DNA of 64,000 nt from G963665975 sp963665975 (GCA_963665975.1 OY762508.1:1984001-2048000); one strand, 5' to 3'; counted from the first letter of the stretch, positions 33,500 through 47,008 are shown. A program made the numbers and translations. Notes: generated by a model from the letters alone, not told the origin.

Positions 33500-33930
33500 G
33501 GAGCCTCGAATAATTCAGCAGTTCATTCTTGCAGTACCGTCGGTGATGCAGGTCACACAACAGCTTCTCCTTGTTACCACGTTCGGCTAAAACGAGCCCT
33601 TGACATCGTAGGTACATGTCGTAGCAGTGAGCGGAAGCCCTGCACCGAGCCGGCATCTTGCGAGCTCTTGCGCCGTTTTCTTCGCAGCCTCGGACGACCG
33701 GGCGGGACGCGCCTCAGAGCACCGAGCGATGGCAGCGCAATTCTCCTCTGCAAAGCACAAGGACGCCATCCGTCTGCGCATTGCCCACTCCAGATAGCAG
33801 GCAAGGAAACACATCGCCGCGGACGCGATCCGCGTTTATTGCGATTGATTGGGCGAACGTGGAGACGCACCGTATTGAGACTGCGCAAGTCGTTTTCCAT
33901 CGCAGCGAGCAGTTTGTAGCACTGCGCGGC
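33500..33930 (-). pseudogene. Relic of an IS1634/IS4-like transposase (C-terminal part)
   Basis: Minus-strand frames, joined across frameshifts, give the C-terminal end of a DDE transposase: ENDLRSLNTVRLHVRPI (about 33840-33900), CFLACYLEWAMRRRMASLCF (about 33750-33810), a Ser/Ala-rich linker, then GFRSLLRHVPTMSRARF and TVLQE-stop-TAEL. These match the usual order in IS1634-like elements (FRSLKTVDLKVRPI, CMLAYYVEWHMRR, a variable linker, a short SLLADL tail). At least two frameshifts and internal stops make it inactive. No element ends were identified. The rest of the 33.24-34.11 kb gap shows nothing recognisable. Confidence 0.6.
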
Positions 33931-34115
33931 ATTGAAAGTACCCAGGTGCTCCATGGATACGCTGGTGGAAATCACTTGCAGGCCGTCCGGCGCCGCTTCC
34001 TACCCGATGACTTTTTTACCACGCCGCCTGACGAGGCCTGGTGGAAACGTAGCCTCGACAGGGTACCAGCCTGCAGTATCCCACGGCGCGATAATAAACC
34101 CAGCGTGTGCAGGTC

Positions 34116-35816
34116 TCAGCGTGGCGATCCGTCGAGGCGAAGAAGTTTCCGGGCAATGTGCCGCGCATCGTCCAGCGTATCGACGATGTGATCCTTCGGG
34201 ACATCCTTAAGGATTCCGAGCGCGCGAAGTGTGTTCGCGACGTTGCCCGAGATGCCCATTACGATGATCTCGGTCTGTGTCTCGTCGGCAACGCCCATGA
34301 GCCGCTCCAACATCATGGAGGCGCTGTCGTCGATATAGGTGGCGTCGGTGAAATCGAAAATAACAACCTCGTGATCCATGATGTCCTTTCCGATCACTTC
34401 GACCAGCTTGTGCGAGGAGGCGACGGTGAAGCTGCCCCTGAGCGCTACGAGGCCAATCCGCGCCAAAAAGGGATCTTCATCCTCCTCCAGGTCGGTGAAG
34501 AAAGTCCTGTCCAGCAACGGCACCGAGATCACACTGTCTAGCTCCAGCCGTTCCAACTGCCGTGCGTGCGCCATCCCCGCAGCAATCAACCCGATCGCCA
34601 CTGCGGTGAGCAGATCGACGAACACCGTAAGTGTCAGGGTCGCCAGCATGATAATCATGTATGCGCGAGGGATGCGGTGCATCAGGGTGAAGAGACGCCA
34701 ATCGACGATGTCCCAACCGATCTTCATCAGTACGCCAGCGAGAGCGGCGAGGGGAATCGGCTCGACGTATCGACCGAGACCCAGCACCAGTGCCAATAGA
34801 AGCACGGCGCACATTGCGCCCGATACCGGAGTCCGCCCGCCGGCGCGGATGTTGGTAACGGTGTTTACAGTGGCCCCGGAGCCGGGCAGCGCGCCAACGA
34901 GCCCGGCGACCATGTTGCCGATGCCCTGGCCTATCAGTTCCCGGTCCGGGTTGTGGCGGCTGCTGGTCAGCGAATCAGCGATCAGGGAAGTGATCAGGCT
35001 GTCCACCGAACCGAGCAGGGCGAGGATCAATGCTGGCTCCAGCGTGCCAAGCAGGAAGCCTGCCGACGGCAAGCTCAACTGCAAATCTGGCAGGCCGGTG
35101 GGCACCTCGCCGATGACCGGGGCGCCATTCAGCCACACTACGCCCAGAACCGTACCGGCAATGAGCGCGGCGAGGGCGCTGGGTGCGATTCGCGCCAGAC
35201 GGCGCGGCCAGAGAACTGCAACAGCGAGTGTGACAGTAGCGATGACGAAGGCGCTGATGTCAATGTTGGTTACTGCCTCCGGCAACGTTCGGACTACGCC
35301 CATGACACCCCCCGATACGGCGGGTGCTCCAAGAAACGGCAACGCCTGCATCAGCATGATGATAATGCCGATGCCGGACATGAATCCGGAGACGACCACA
35401 TGTGGCGTATAGACCAGGAAGCGGCCGATTTTCGACAGCCCCAGGATCACCTGGAGCAAACCGGCCATGACAACCACGGCCATGGCTTCGGCGAGGTTGG
35501 TGGTGTGGCTGGTGAGGATGACCACCATAGCGACGGTCATCGGCGCCGTTGGGCCGGAAATCTGAGACCTGGTGCCACCGAACACCGCCGCGAAGAAGCC
35601 AACCGCAATCGCACCGTACAGACCCGCAGCCGCCCCCATGCCCGAAGCTACACCAAAGCCCAGAGCGATCGGCAACGCCACCACCATGGACGTAATGCCG
35701 CCGAAGAGATCCCCACGGAATCTGTCGAGATCGTAGTTCACGCCATCATTCGTGCCATAATCCAATTTCAACCACGAGGCAAACGCTACAGCAACTGCCT
35801 CGTCGAATAAAGGCAA
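34116..35816 (-). CDS. SulP/SLC26-family anion transporter with STAS domain
   Basis: Inner-membrane anion transporter of 566 residues. Ten or more hydrophobic helices, with the SulP signature around GITSMVVALPIALGFGVASG, GTRSQISGPTAPMTVAMVV and SRHNPDRELIGQGIGNMVAG; a C-terminal STAS domain includes VVIFDFTDATYIDDSASMML. Family members carry sulfate, bicarbonate, chloride or dicarboxylates. The divergent neighbour after a 0.9 kb gap is a beta-carbonic anhydrase, which favours bicarbonate as substrate, though this is inference. The true start might be a little downstream of 35816, close to the DYDLDRFRGDL-like NYDLDRFRGDLFGG segment. Confidence 0.88.
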   Translation of the reverse strand: MPLFDEAVAVAFASWLKLDYGTNDGVNYDLDRFRGDLFGGITSMVVALPIALGFGVASGMGAAAGLYGAIAVGFFAAVFGGTRSQISGPTAPMTVAMVVILTSHTTNLAEAMAVVVMAGLLQVILGLSKIGRFLVYTPHVVVSGFMSGIGIIIMLMQALPFLGAPAVSGGVMGVVRTLPEAVTNIDISAFVIATVTLAVAVLWPRRLARIAPSALAALIAGTVLGVVWLNGAPVIGEVPTGLPDLQLSLPSAGFLLGTLEPALILALLGSVDSLITSLIADSLTSSRHNPDRELIGQGIGNMVAGLVGALPGSGATVNTVTNIRAGGRTPVSGAMCAVLLLALVLGLGRYVEPIPLAALAGVLMKIGWDIVDWRLFTLMHRIPRAYMIIMLATLTLTVFVDLLTAVAIGLIAAGMAHARQLERLELDSVISVPLLDRTFFTDLEEDEDPFLARIGLVALRGSFTVASSHKLVEVIGKDIMDHEVVIFDFTDATYIDDSASMMLERLMGVADETQTEIIVMGISGNVANTLRALGILKDVPKDHIVDTLDDARHIARKLLRLDGSPR

Positions 35817-36738
35817 CTATCGAGCGGAAGTTCCGAGTGTTATAGAACTTAGCGGAGCAAGGTTTATTCGGTCCTGTGCCTGATTATTGCGGTACCCGCA
35901 GGGGGCGGGAAGCCGTTTGCTTATAGAGGGCAGGGTGCCCGAACTGGTGCGGGTTGTCGCGCTCTCGGCTTCAGCACCTCGAACGTGCGTGCCTGCGTGG
36001 TGCTATGCCTCCGGGCACCGTGACTCTTTGGCGCGTGCCGGGCATTATCGGCGCCCAGAAGAGAGCCGGACAATGGTTGCCACGAGGCGCAGCGACAAGG
36101 CGCAAGAGGAGCATGTGCGACTATTGCCCTGGCCGCGAGTCGAAAAACCCGAGACGCAGAATTTGTGAATAATGCAACTAGCCCCATCTATACAATTCCC
36201 ACAAACTGTCTGCTGCGGATGTCTGGATCTGGTCGGCACAAATGGCGTTGACGGCATTGCCCGAATGGTGGCGACCGATCCTCCGGCCTGATCTGAAGCA
36301 GAAACAACAGGAAGAGCGGCAACGGCCGTCGCGCCGAGCCCGCGGAGGCGCGGCGTAGCACCCCTTTCGTCAGCATTGGAGCAAGTCAGTATTCCTGCAC
36401 CAGTGGAACTTGCCTGCCGGGTAGCGCCACGAGATGAGCGTGCCATTGTCCTGACCGGTGCTCCACGTGCGCTCGAAAATCCGGGCTGTCACGTATCGAT
36501 TGCCTCTACCATGTCTATTCTGCACACAACCCCATCAATTCCAAGCCTGTCAAACCCTATCTTGCCAGAAAAACCGGTCTTTTCTGGCTAGCACACATGG
36601 ACGGTGTGGGTGTACGAGCCCAACCCTGACGGAACGCGATGGCTGTTTCCATGTGCGGAAGAGTATTTGCCTCTCAATAAAGACACAATCTGGAGAATCG
36701 CTCTACAGACAACACCTGCAGATATAAGAGTGGACTAT
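35817..36738. other. Long intergenic region with possible decayed gene
   Basis: About 920 bases between the SulP and carbonic anhydrase genes. A plus-strand open stretch near 36187-36358 reads KLSAADVWIWSAQMALTALP and continues with EWWRPILRPDLK and an Arg-rich tail to a stop. It has no start or upstream domain and vaguely recalls the C-terminal region of some DDE transposases, so it may be a relic. A 9-base perfect inverted repeat (GCCAGAAAA 36564-36572, TTTTCTGGC 36580-36588) lies before the carbonic anhydrase gene. Nothing else is recognised. Confidence 0.3.
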
Positions 36739-37344
36739 ATGGCTCCCAAACCAGATTCCCCTCCAGCGGGACGCGATGTCCTTCGCCTCCTTGAAGAAGG
36801 AAACCTCCGGTTTAGCACGGGCAGGCCTACGGCTACGATGCCCGCTCTTTCCCCATTTGAACAGGGACAGCACCCGTTTGCCGTGGTGTTGGGTTGTGCG
36901 GATTCGCGCGTGTGCCCGGAAATCATTTTCGACTGCACGCTCGGCGAGCTGTTCGTTGTCCGCATCGCGGGTAACTTTGCGACGCCTGCCGTAATCGGCA
37001 GCATTGAATTCGCCGTCCATACCCTCGGCGCGCGCCTGGTGGTCACACTCGGTCACTATTATTGCGGTGGTGTCGCTACCGCATTGCAGCACGGCAACGG
37101 CCTGGTAAGCACGGAATTCATTGATTCCATCAAGGGAGGCCTCCTTCCCGCCGTGCGGAGCACTCCACATCAAGGCGACCGCTGGAATGAGGTCATGCGC
37201 ACCAACGTCCGCCTTACGGTGGACACGCTACACCGCACGCCGTCGTTACAGCCACTGATCGAAACCGGAGAGCTTCTAATTTCAGGAGCGGAGTACCATG
37301 TGGGGACCGGCGTCGTAACCTTCTTGGACCGTCCTATCGACTAA
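36739..37344 (+). CDS. Beta-class carbonic anhydrase
   Basis: Zinc enzyme interconverting CO2 and bicarbonate; about 201 residues. Zinc ligands are Cys in VVLGCADSRV and the His/Cys pair in LGHYYCGGV; the Asp-Arg dyad is in CADSR. The usual LGHTxCGA motif appears as LGHYYCGG, a mild variation. The ATG at 36739 is chosen because the family homology starts shortly after it (FEEGNLRF-like LEEGNLRFSTG). The gene is convergent with the TonB receptor and divergent from the SulP transporter. Confidence 0.9.
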   Translation: MAPKPDSPPAGRDVLRLLEEGNLRFSTGRPTATMPALSPFEQGQHPFAVVLGCADSRVCPEIIFDCTLGELFVVRIAGNFATPAVIGSIEFAVHTLGARLVVTLGHYYCGGVATALQHGNGLVSTEFIDSIKGGLLPAVRSTPHQGDRWNEVMRTNVRLTVDTLHRTPSLQPLIETGELLISGAEYHVGTGVVTFLDRPID

Positions 37345-39847
37345 TGGTGTAGCGGGCGGAGAAGAACATGTGCCGCGTGGCTGCAGGGAAGAACTGTGGC
37401 GTGCCGAAACCCGCATTGCCAAAAAGCAGCACGCGATCGTTCAGCACGTTGTTGACATCCAATGACAACTCAAGCCCGACGCGCGACGGGAAGGCATACC
37501 GGATCGACGCATTGACCAGGGTATAGGGATCCACTTCCAGATCACTGCTCGGGATGCCCAAAGCGTCCCGACCGCCACCGTTGTCTATATATTGCCGCCC
37601 CGCGAACATGGTGCTCACCCGGGCGGTAAGCCCTTTTATAGTGTACGTGAGCCCCAGGTTTGCTACCTGGGACGGAAAGCCGGCGATAGGATTGCCGGCT
37701 CGGTCTGCTTGCTGCGTCGAATAGTCCGGCAATGTCACAAATTCCTGGAAGCGTACAAACTTGTTCTGGCTCACGGTAGCGTTTACATACACGTCCAGCC
37801 CGGCCAGCAGGCGCGCAGCCGCTTCCACTTCGATGCCGAGGTGGCGTGTCCTGCCAGCGTTGCCGGTCCGCGGTACGCCGAACTGGTCCAGTCCGCCGCT
37901 TGGTACGATTTCATTGCGAAAATCCATCCAGAACACGTTTGCGGCCGCCCGGTAGCGCAAGTGCTTGATTCGGGCACCGACTTCCACGTCAAGCAATTGC
38001 TCCGGCTTTACAACGGGGCTTCCATAGTCGTAAGCGCCTGTGCTCGTAGTAGCAAACTGCGGCTGGAATCCAGCGCCAGCCTCCTCGCCGTCGTAGAGCG
38101 ACTTCATGCGCGGCTCCCGATTGGCCAGCGCGATGCTGGCATAGGCGCTGAATGGCTGCTCAGGATTGTACGTTACGCCGATGCGCGGATTGACAAACAG
38201 GTAGGGTTTCTCAAATGCGTTCCCGAAAAAGGCCTCGTCATAAATGCGATAGCGCCGCCAGGAAACCTGCAGGTCTGCCTGGACGGCCAGGAGGTTCCCC
38301 AGGTACTGGAGGTGGCTGCCATACAGTGAGGTGACGATTTTCTCTCCCCGGAAACTGTACACGCGAACATCATTGTCACTGCCAACGAGTCCGGCGGGAA
38401 CCCCGGTGGCTGCCTGAATCCTGCCCCAGCGCAGTGACCGGTGCAGGCGCGCCTCAGCCCCGATCGTCGTCTCTCCTGAATCGTGCATGAGCGTAGCTCG
38501 GGGCATCCACCCGGAATGCCATTGGTCCAGTGCCGCGCGAAACAGGATACTCACATCGGGCGCACTGAGATACAGCGGCTGCGCTCGTTCGTCCGCACTC
38601 AGGTCACGCCAGGCGTTGGGGAGGCGCAAGTAGTCGGCCGAGCGGAATGTGCCCCCAAAATCAAAGTGTCCCACGCCTTGCAGCCAGAAAATAGCCTGCC
38701 GGACGGTAAACGAAGGGGTCACCTGCCAGTCATGCAGGAGTTCAACATGTGGCTGGTGGAAGTATTCCTGATCGCGTGTCGCGCCGCTGAAGTTGAACGT
38801 CCGGTCCGCGTCCGAGCCGGTATTGGCGCTCTTTGCAATTCCCGAGTACGCCAATCCGTCCCGCTGGGGGCCTCCGTAGGCTTGGACCGTCACCGTGTGA
38901 CCATCACCATAGTGGGTTAATCCCCCGAAGAATCGCCAAAATTGCGACCATGACCAGTCGCGGTAGCCATCACTCAGCAGGCGGCTAAACCGCCCAAAGG
39001 CAATGGTTCTACCGCCCAGAAGTCCACTGTTGGCCTCAACGGTATACCGTTGCGTGTTATAGGTGCCATAGCCCACCTCCGCTGTGGCATAAGGCGACGC
39101 CTTATATGGAGTTGCGATGATATTGATGGCGCCGCCGATGCCGGGAGATCCATAGAAAGAGGCTCCCGCTCCACGCTGCACCTGTATATCTTCTATGGCT
39201 CCCTGCAAGTCGAAGAAGTTGATCCAGTATACGTTGTGCTCTTCCGGATCATTCTGGGGCATCCCGTTGATGGACACCGCCACGCGCCGCTGGTCAAAGC
39301 CGCGCATGCGCAGGTGGGTGTAGCCCATATCTACACCATTTTCCGAGTAATGGGTGATGGAGGGCAGGCTTGCCAGGTGCACCGGCAAATCGCGCATGGA
39401 AGATTGCAGCGAGATTTCACGCGCGGTAAGATTTGTGAACGTAATGGGAGTAAGCTGCCGAGCCCGGCTTGCGAGCACGACCACTTCCTCGGTTTCTACC
39501 GCGAGTGAGGCAAGCACAACACGGACGTCTATTGTGCCAGCAGGAAGTACGGCTACCTGCTCGGTGCGGGAAGCATACCCAAGATGGGTGACCACCAGCC
39601 TATAGGAGCCGGGCGGGACATCTTCAAACGCAAAGCTCCCGTCCTCACGGGATACCGTGACGTACCGCTCTCTGCCGGTGAATTCCTCGTAGAGCTGGAT
39701 GGCCGCGCCGTCCAGCGGGTGTTCGTCATCACCCAGGACAACACCCTTGATAACCGGCAAGGAGGCACCAGCACAAAGGAAGAGTACGATTGGCAGGCAT
39801 ATAAGAAACAGAGGCAGCGCCTGACGGCGCCATGGCATACAATGCAT
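37334..39847 (-). CDS. TonB-dependent receptor, TPP-riboswitch controlled (thiamine-related uptake)
   Basis: Outer-membrane receptor of about 837 residues. A signal peptide (RRQALPLFLICLPIVLFLC) is followed by a carboxypeptidase-regulatory-like domain (IKGVVLGDDEHPLDGAAIQL to YRLVVTHLGY, residues about 30-110). A TonB plug then follows (SLPSITHYSENGVDMGYTHL, AGASFYGSPGIGGAINII) and a 22-strand-type barrel ending FFSARYTISR. The substrate is not readable from the protein, but a TPP riboswitch and terminator stand in its leader (39868-40024), so uptake of thiamine, its phosphates or its pyrimidine/thiazole parts is likely. Start: ATG at 39847 or 39838. The 3' end overlaps the carbonic anhydrase gene by 11 bases. 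Confidence 0.9.
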   Translation of the reverse strand: MHCMPWRRQALPLFLICLPIVLFLCAGASLPVIKGVVLGDDEHPLDGAAIQLYEEFTGRERYVTVSREDGSFAFEDVPPGSYRLVVTHLGYASRTEQVAVLPAGTIDVRVVLASLAVETEEVVVLASRARQLTPITFTNLTAREISLQSSMRDLPVHLASLPSITHYSENGVDMGYTHLRMRGFDQRRVAVSINGMPQNDPEEHNVYWINFFDLQGAIEDIQVQRGAGASFYGSPGIGGAINIIATPYKASPYATAEVGYGTYNTQRYTVEANSGLLGGRTIAFGRFSRLLSDGYRDWSWSQFWRFFGGLTHYGDGHTVTVQAYGGPQRDGLAYSGIAKSANTGSDADRTFNFSGATRDQEYFHQPHVELLHDWQVTPSFTVRQAIFWLQGVGHFDFGGTFRSADYLRLPNAWRDLSADERAQPLYLSAPDVSILFRAALDQWHSGWMPRATLMHDSGETTIGAEARLHRSLRWGRIQAATGVPAGLVGSDNDVRVYSFRGEKIVTSLYGSHLQYLGNLLAVQADLQVSWRRYRIYDEAFFGNAFEKPYLFVNPRIGVTYNPEQPFSAYASIALANREPRMKSLYDGEEAGAGFQPQFATTSTGAYDYGSPVVKPEQLLDVEVGARIKHLRYRAAANVFWMDFRNEIVPSGGLDQFGVPRTGNAGRTRHLGIEVEAAARLLAGLDVYVNATVSQNKFVRFQEFVTLPDYSTQQADRAGNPIAGFPSQVANLGLTYTIKGLTARVSTMFAGRQYIDNGGGRDALGIPSSDLEVDPYTLVNASIRYAFPSRVGLELSLDVNNVLNDRVLLFGNAGFGTPQFFPAATRHMFFSARYTISR

Positions 39848-39867
39848 GGGTTCGGACCAATGTCGGT

Positions 39868-39909
39868 TACAAGAAAAGCCGCCCTCTGCACCATTGCTGA
39901 GGGCGGCTT
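39868..39909 (-). terminator. Intrinsic terminator of the TPP riboswitch
   Basis: On the minus strand an 11-base perfect stem, AAGCCGCCCTC paired with GAGGGCGGCTT (39876-39886 with 39899-39909), closes a 12-base loop and is followed by TTTTCTT. It lies between the riboswitch and the receptor start codon at 39847, so ligand-bound riboswitch would favour termination before the gene. Confidence 0.85.
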
Positions 39910-39937
39910 CCCGGCGTTGTATGGCCGAACCGATGCT

Positions 39938-40024
39938 TGTCTTCCCTACGCCGGTGCTAACCGGATCAGGTTCCATGGGTGTGATCTCAGCCCACCCGCC
40001 TTAGCGGAAAGGCACCCCCAACTG
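39938..40024 (-). promoter_or_regulatory. TPP (thiamine pyrophosphate) riboswitch
   Basis: The minus strand carries the THI-box order: GGGGGTGCC near 40018, GGGCTGAGATCACACCC near 39980-39995, GGAACCTGATCCGGTTAGC near 39958-39974 and GCACCGGCGTAGGGAAG ending near 39941. CTGAGA and CCTGATC are the two universally conserved TPP-binding segments, and the P1 stem ends and P4/P5 pairing are recognisable. It is followed directly by the intrinsic terminator and the TonB receptor gene. Confidence 0.95.
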
Positions 40025-40082
40025 TTGTGCACGGCAAAGAACGTCACATGTGAAGGATACCACATGTGCAGATAAATCACAA

Positions 40083-40110
40083 GGCCCTGCCGCCTGATGA
40101 CGACAGGGCC
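40083..40110 (-). terminator. Probable terminator of the rRNA operon
   Basis: A 7-base stem GGCCCTG (40083-40089) and CAGGGCC (40104-40110) lies 14 bases beyond the 3' end of 5S rRNA on the minus strand. The trailing sequence TTGTGATTT is only partly T-rich, so it may need help from Rho or be a processing hairpin. Confidence 0.5.
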
Positions 40111-40124
40111 CCGTGCAAAGGGAT

Positions 40125-40236
40125 CCTGGCACCGTCCTACTCTCCCACCACGAAGGGCAGTACCATCGGCGCTACGGGGCTTAACGGCTCTGTTCGGAAT
40201 GAGAAGAGGTGTGGCCCCCGTGCTATAAGCACCAGG
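40125..40236 (-). rRNA. rrf: 5S ribosomal RNA
   Basis: About 112 bases. The ends pair (CCTGGTGC at the 5' side with GGTGCCAGG at the 3' side). The internal segments CCACACCTCTTCTCATTCCG and GAACAGAGCCGTTAAGCCC are conserved 5S loops, followed by the GGGAGAGTAGG segment before the 3' end. It is the last gene of the operon. Ends are estimated from base pairing. Confidence 0.93.
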
Positions 40237-40318
40237 AAAATGTTTGACACAACGATTTCGCTTTCTGAAACGGCGCAATGCGAGGCGTGAAACGGGCGCC
40301 TGCCTTATGTAAAAAACC

Positions 40319-43281
<2,963 letters not shown>

Positions 43282-43446
43282 GGTTTTTTACACAAGTCAG
43301 GGTTTAGAGGGCCTCGCGGCCCTCTTCGCTCGTTCACGCTCGATGATGCCCATCCCGCCAGAGGCGGAACGGGCCTTCATACTACTGCGCGTGTTGTTTC
43401 TTTTGGCGAAATCATCATGTCAAAGAACAAGAACGGCAAGCCGTCC

Positions 43447-43522
43447 TGGTGGAGTTAGCCGGATTCGAACCGGCGACCTTCTGTATGCAAAACAGATGCT
43501 CTACCAACTGAGCTATAACCCC
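43447..43522 (-). tRNA. tRNA-Ala (anticodon TGC)
   Basis: A 76-base tRNA. Acceptor stem GGGGTTA pairs with TAACTCC, discriminator A, and CCA is encoded at the 3' end. The D arm AGCTCAGTTGGTAGAGC, anticodon loop TTTTGCA with anticodon TGC, and T arm CCGGTTCGAATCCGG are all present. It lies in the 16S-23S spacer downstream of tRNA-Ile. Confidence 0.97.
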
Positions 43523-43568
43523 CTTCTGGTCCGAACTCCCGGACACCCGGAAGGCGCAATCAGAGGGG

Positions 43569-43642
<74 letters not shown>

Positions 43643-43765
43643 GGGCAACCCTCTAAGGTGCGCCTCACGAGGGCGGTGGCTCCATATTCAAAGAACGTAC
43701 GTTCCTTGATGAGAAAGAGTTTAGCGAGTCCTGCCGATTCCGGGAAATCGTCGTACGCCGATCAG

Positions 43766-45305
<1,540 letters not shown>

Positions 45306-45486
45306 AGGTTTGAAACTAATGATTGAGCGTTCGACGCTCAGATTTCCCTGACTTTATTGTTGTCCATACTCTTGCATGGAACTTTGTCTAGAATCGACAA
45401 AGGACTCGCTAAACTCTCAAACTCATCAAAGAACACATCCGCACCATCTGAACCCCGAAGGACGCATTTCTAAAAAGTGCGGCCTG

Positions 45487-45517
45487 CAAAGTACGAAACG
45501 ATCATATTACGTGTCAA
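45487..45517 (-). promoter_or_regulatory. rRNA operon promoter
   Basis: On the minus strand TTGACA (45512-45517) and TACTTTG (45487-45493) are separated by 18 bases. The -7 box ends in TTTG as in Bacteroidota promoters, while the -33 box equals the classical TTGACA. It lies about 180 bases upstream of the 16S 5' end; the leader between them has no open frame of interest. The rest of the 45306-45665 gap shows nothing else recognisable. Confidence 0.65.
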
Positions 45518-45665
45518 GTTTTTCTTTACTTTGGCGCATTATGTCGTCTGGCTGGAAAAGAATCGGCCCCCGAAGTAACGTCTTACCGCACCAGGGTCGT
45601 TTCCGTCTCCCGTTGTTGCAGAAGCGGCGCTTATTCTCGTTTCTCACCAGACCGGTTCCGCAGGC

Positions 45666-46481
45666 ATGAAAAGATCACCATTTCTCCATAAATGGGCGCA
45701 GAAGATCCCTCTGGTCGACCGCATCCGGCGTCTCTTGACTAACGGCTACTTCTGGACCGGCGCTGTGTTGCTGCTTTTCATCGGCGGTGGCAGTTATTAC
45801 CTCCTGAACAACGTGATGATGCCGGCCTATACCCGCTACGACGCCGGCCTGCAGGTGCCGGACGTGACCGGCACCGGGTTGGAGGAGGCCCGCGAAATCC
45901 TTGCAGCCCACGGGCTGGCCCTGGGAGAAGGCCAGCGCCGCTTTGACCAGACGAGGCCGCTCAACGAAATCCTTGACCAGACGCCCCCACCCTTCGCAAG
46001 CGTAAAGCCCGGAAGGACGATCTATGTAACCATTAACGCTGGGGTCATTCCGCGGGTCACGGTGCCTCGCGTGCTGGGTCTTTCTCTCAAGCAAGCCGGT
46101 CACCAGCTCAAGGCCGCCGGTCTGCGCGTGGAATCCGAGTGGCCGGATCCGCTGCCCTATCTGCACGCCAATGCCATCACCAAGCAGGAGCCGGCCCCGG
46201 GCACCGTCGTGCAACAGGGAACTGGCGTGCAGTTATGGTACGGAACAGGCCTTGGAGACAACATGGTGCAGGTGCCCGACGTTACCGGCCTTTCGCCGGA
46301 TGAGGCCCAACAGGTCCTGGAGAGCAAGCGTCTCCGATCTGTCGTGCTGCAGTGCGGGGATGAAGGGGAAGCACCCGGCGCCCCGACCGTCATGCGGCAG
46401 GACAAGCCTGTCGGGACGAGTACAAATGAAGGAAGCGAAATCCGCCTCTATACCTACGCGGACCGTGCGTGCCGGCCTTAG
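45666..46481 (+). CDS. Membrane-anchored PASTA-domain protein
   Basis: A 271-residue protein: short cytoplasmic N-terminus, one transmembrane helix (GYFWTGAVLLLFIGGGSYYLL, about residues 27-47), then three PASTA repeats (each starting VPDVTG, VPRVLG or VPDVTG, at about 63-130, 133-200 and 203-270). PASTA domains bind peptidoglycan stem peptides or muropeptides and usually sit on Ser/Thr kinases or PBPs. Here no kinase or transpeptidase domain is fused, so this is a stand-alone wall-binding protein, a type common in Bacteroidota. It is divergent from the rRNA operon and convergent with pyrR. Confidence 0.88.
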   Translation: MKRSPFLHKWAQKIPLVDRIRRLLTNGYFWTGAVLLLFIGGGSYYLLNNVMMPAYTRYDAGLQVPDVTGTGLEEAREILAAHGLALGEGQRRFDQTRPLNEILDQTPPPFASVKPGRTIYVTINAGVIPRVTVPRVLGLSLKQAGHQLKAAGLRVESEWPDPLPYLHANAITKQEPAPGTVVQQGTGVQLWYGTGLGDNMVQVPDVTGLSPDEAQQVLESKRLRSVVLQCGDEGEAPGAPTVMRQDKPVGTSTNEGSEIRLYTYADRACRP

Positions 46482-46492
46482 GTCCCGGGGCA

Positions 46493-47008
46493 CTATTCCT
46501 CTATATAGACAGCAATATCTGCCTGCGCGTCAACCACGACGCGCTCCTTGTGCTTGGTGGGGATCCGGCGACCGGTGTAGGTCGCCTGTATTGGCACCTC
46601 CCGGTGGCCGCCGCGATCGATCAGAATGACCAGTTGTATGGAGCCCGGCCTGCCGTACCGGACGATGGTGTCAAGGGCGGCGCGTGCCGTGCGCCCACTG
46701 AACAATACGTCGTCCACCAGCAAAACGTGCTTGCCCGTCACGTCCACTTCCTGCCCGGAGAGAGCCGCCGGCCGCGTGGGGCCGATCCAGTCCTCCCGGA
46801 ACGCCTTTGCGTTGAGCGAAAACACCGGAAACGATCCCTGTTCGATGCTGCCGATGTGCCGAGACAGCGCCCGCGCCACCATGACCCCGCTGCGCTCGAT
46901 ACCAAAGATCACCAACTCTTCCCCACCACGATTGCGCTCAACCACCTCGTGGGCCAACCGGGCCAGCGTTCGCTCGACACGCTCCGGACTCATGATGAGA
47001 GTTCGCAT
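46493..47008 (-). CDS. pyrR: Bifunctional pyr operon regulator / uracil phosphoribosyltransferase
   Basis: PRTase-fold protein of 171 residues. PRPP-binding loop KHVLLVDDVLFSGRTARAAL, N-terminal FGIERSGVMVARAL, and C-terminal DRGGHREVPIQATYTGRRIPT and KERVVVDA segments typical of PyrR. In Firmicutes PyrR binds pyr mRNA to attenuate transcription; in this lineage the regulatory role is unproven and the UPRTase activity may dominate. Start at 47008 or the internal Met at 46990. No pyr biosynthesis gene is in the window. Confidence 0.9.
   Translation of the reverse strand: MRTLIMSPERVERTLARLAHEVVERNRGGEELVIFGIERSGVMVARALSRHIGSIEQGSFPVFSLNAKAFREDWIGPTRPAALSGQEVDVTGKHVLLVDDVLFSGRTARAALDTIVRYGRPGSIQLVILIDRGGHREVPIQATYTGRRIPTKHKERVVVDAQADIAVYIEE

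Noticed and set aside
34953..35810. A 285-codon open frame on the plus strand
   Set aside because: It is antisense to the SulP transporter and very rich in Gln, His and Arg, as expected for the complement of membrane-protein codons.
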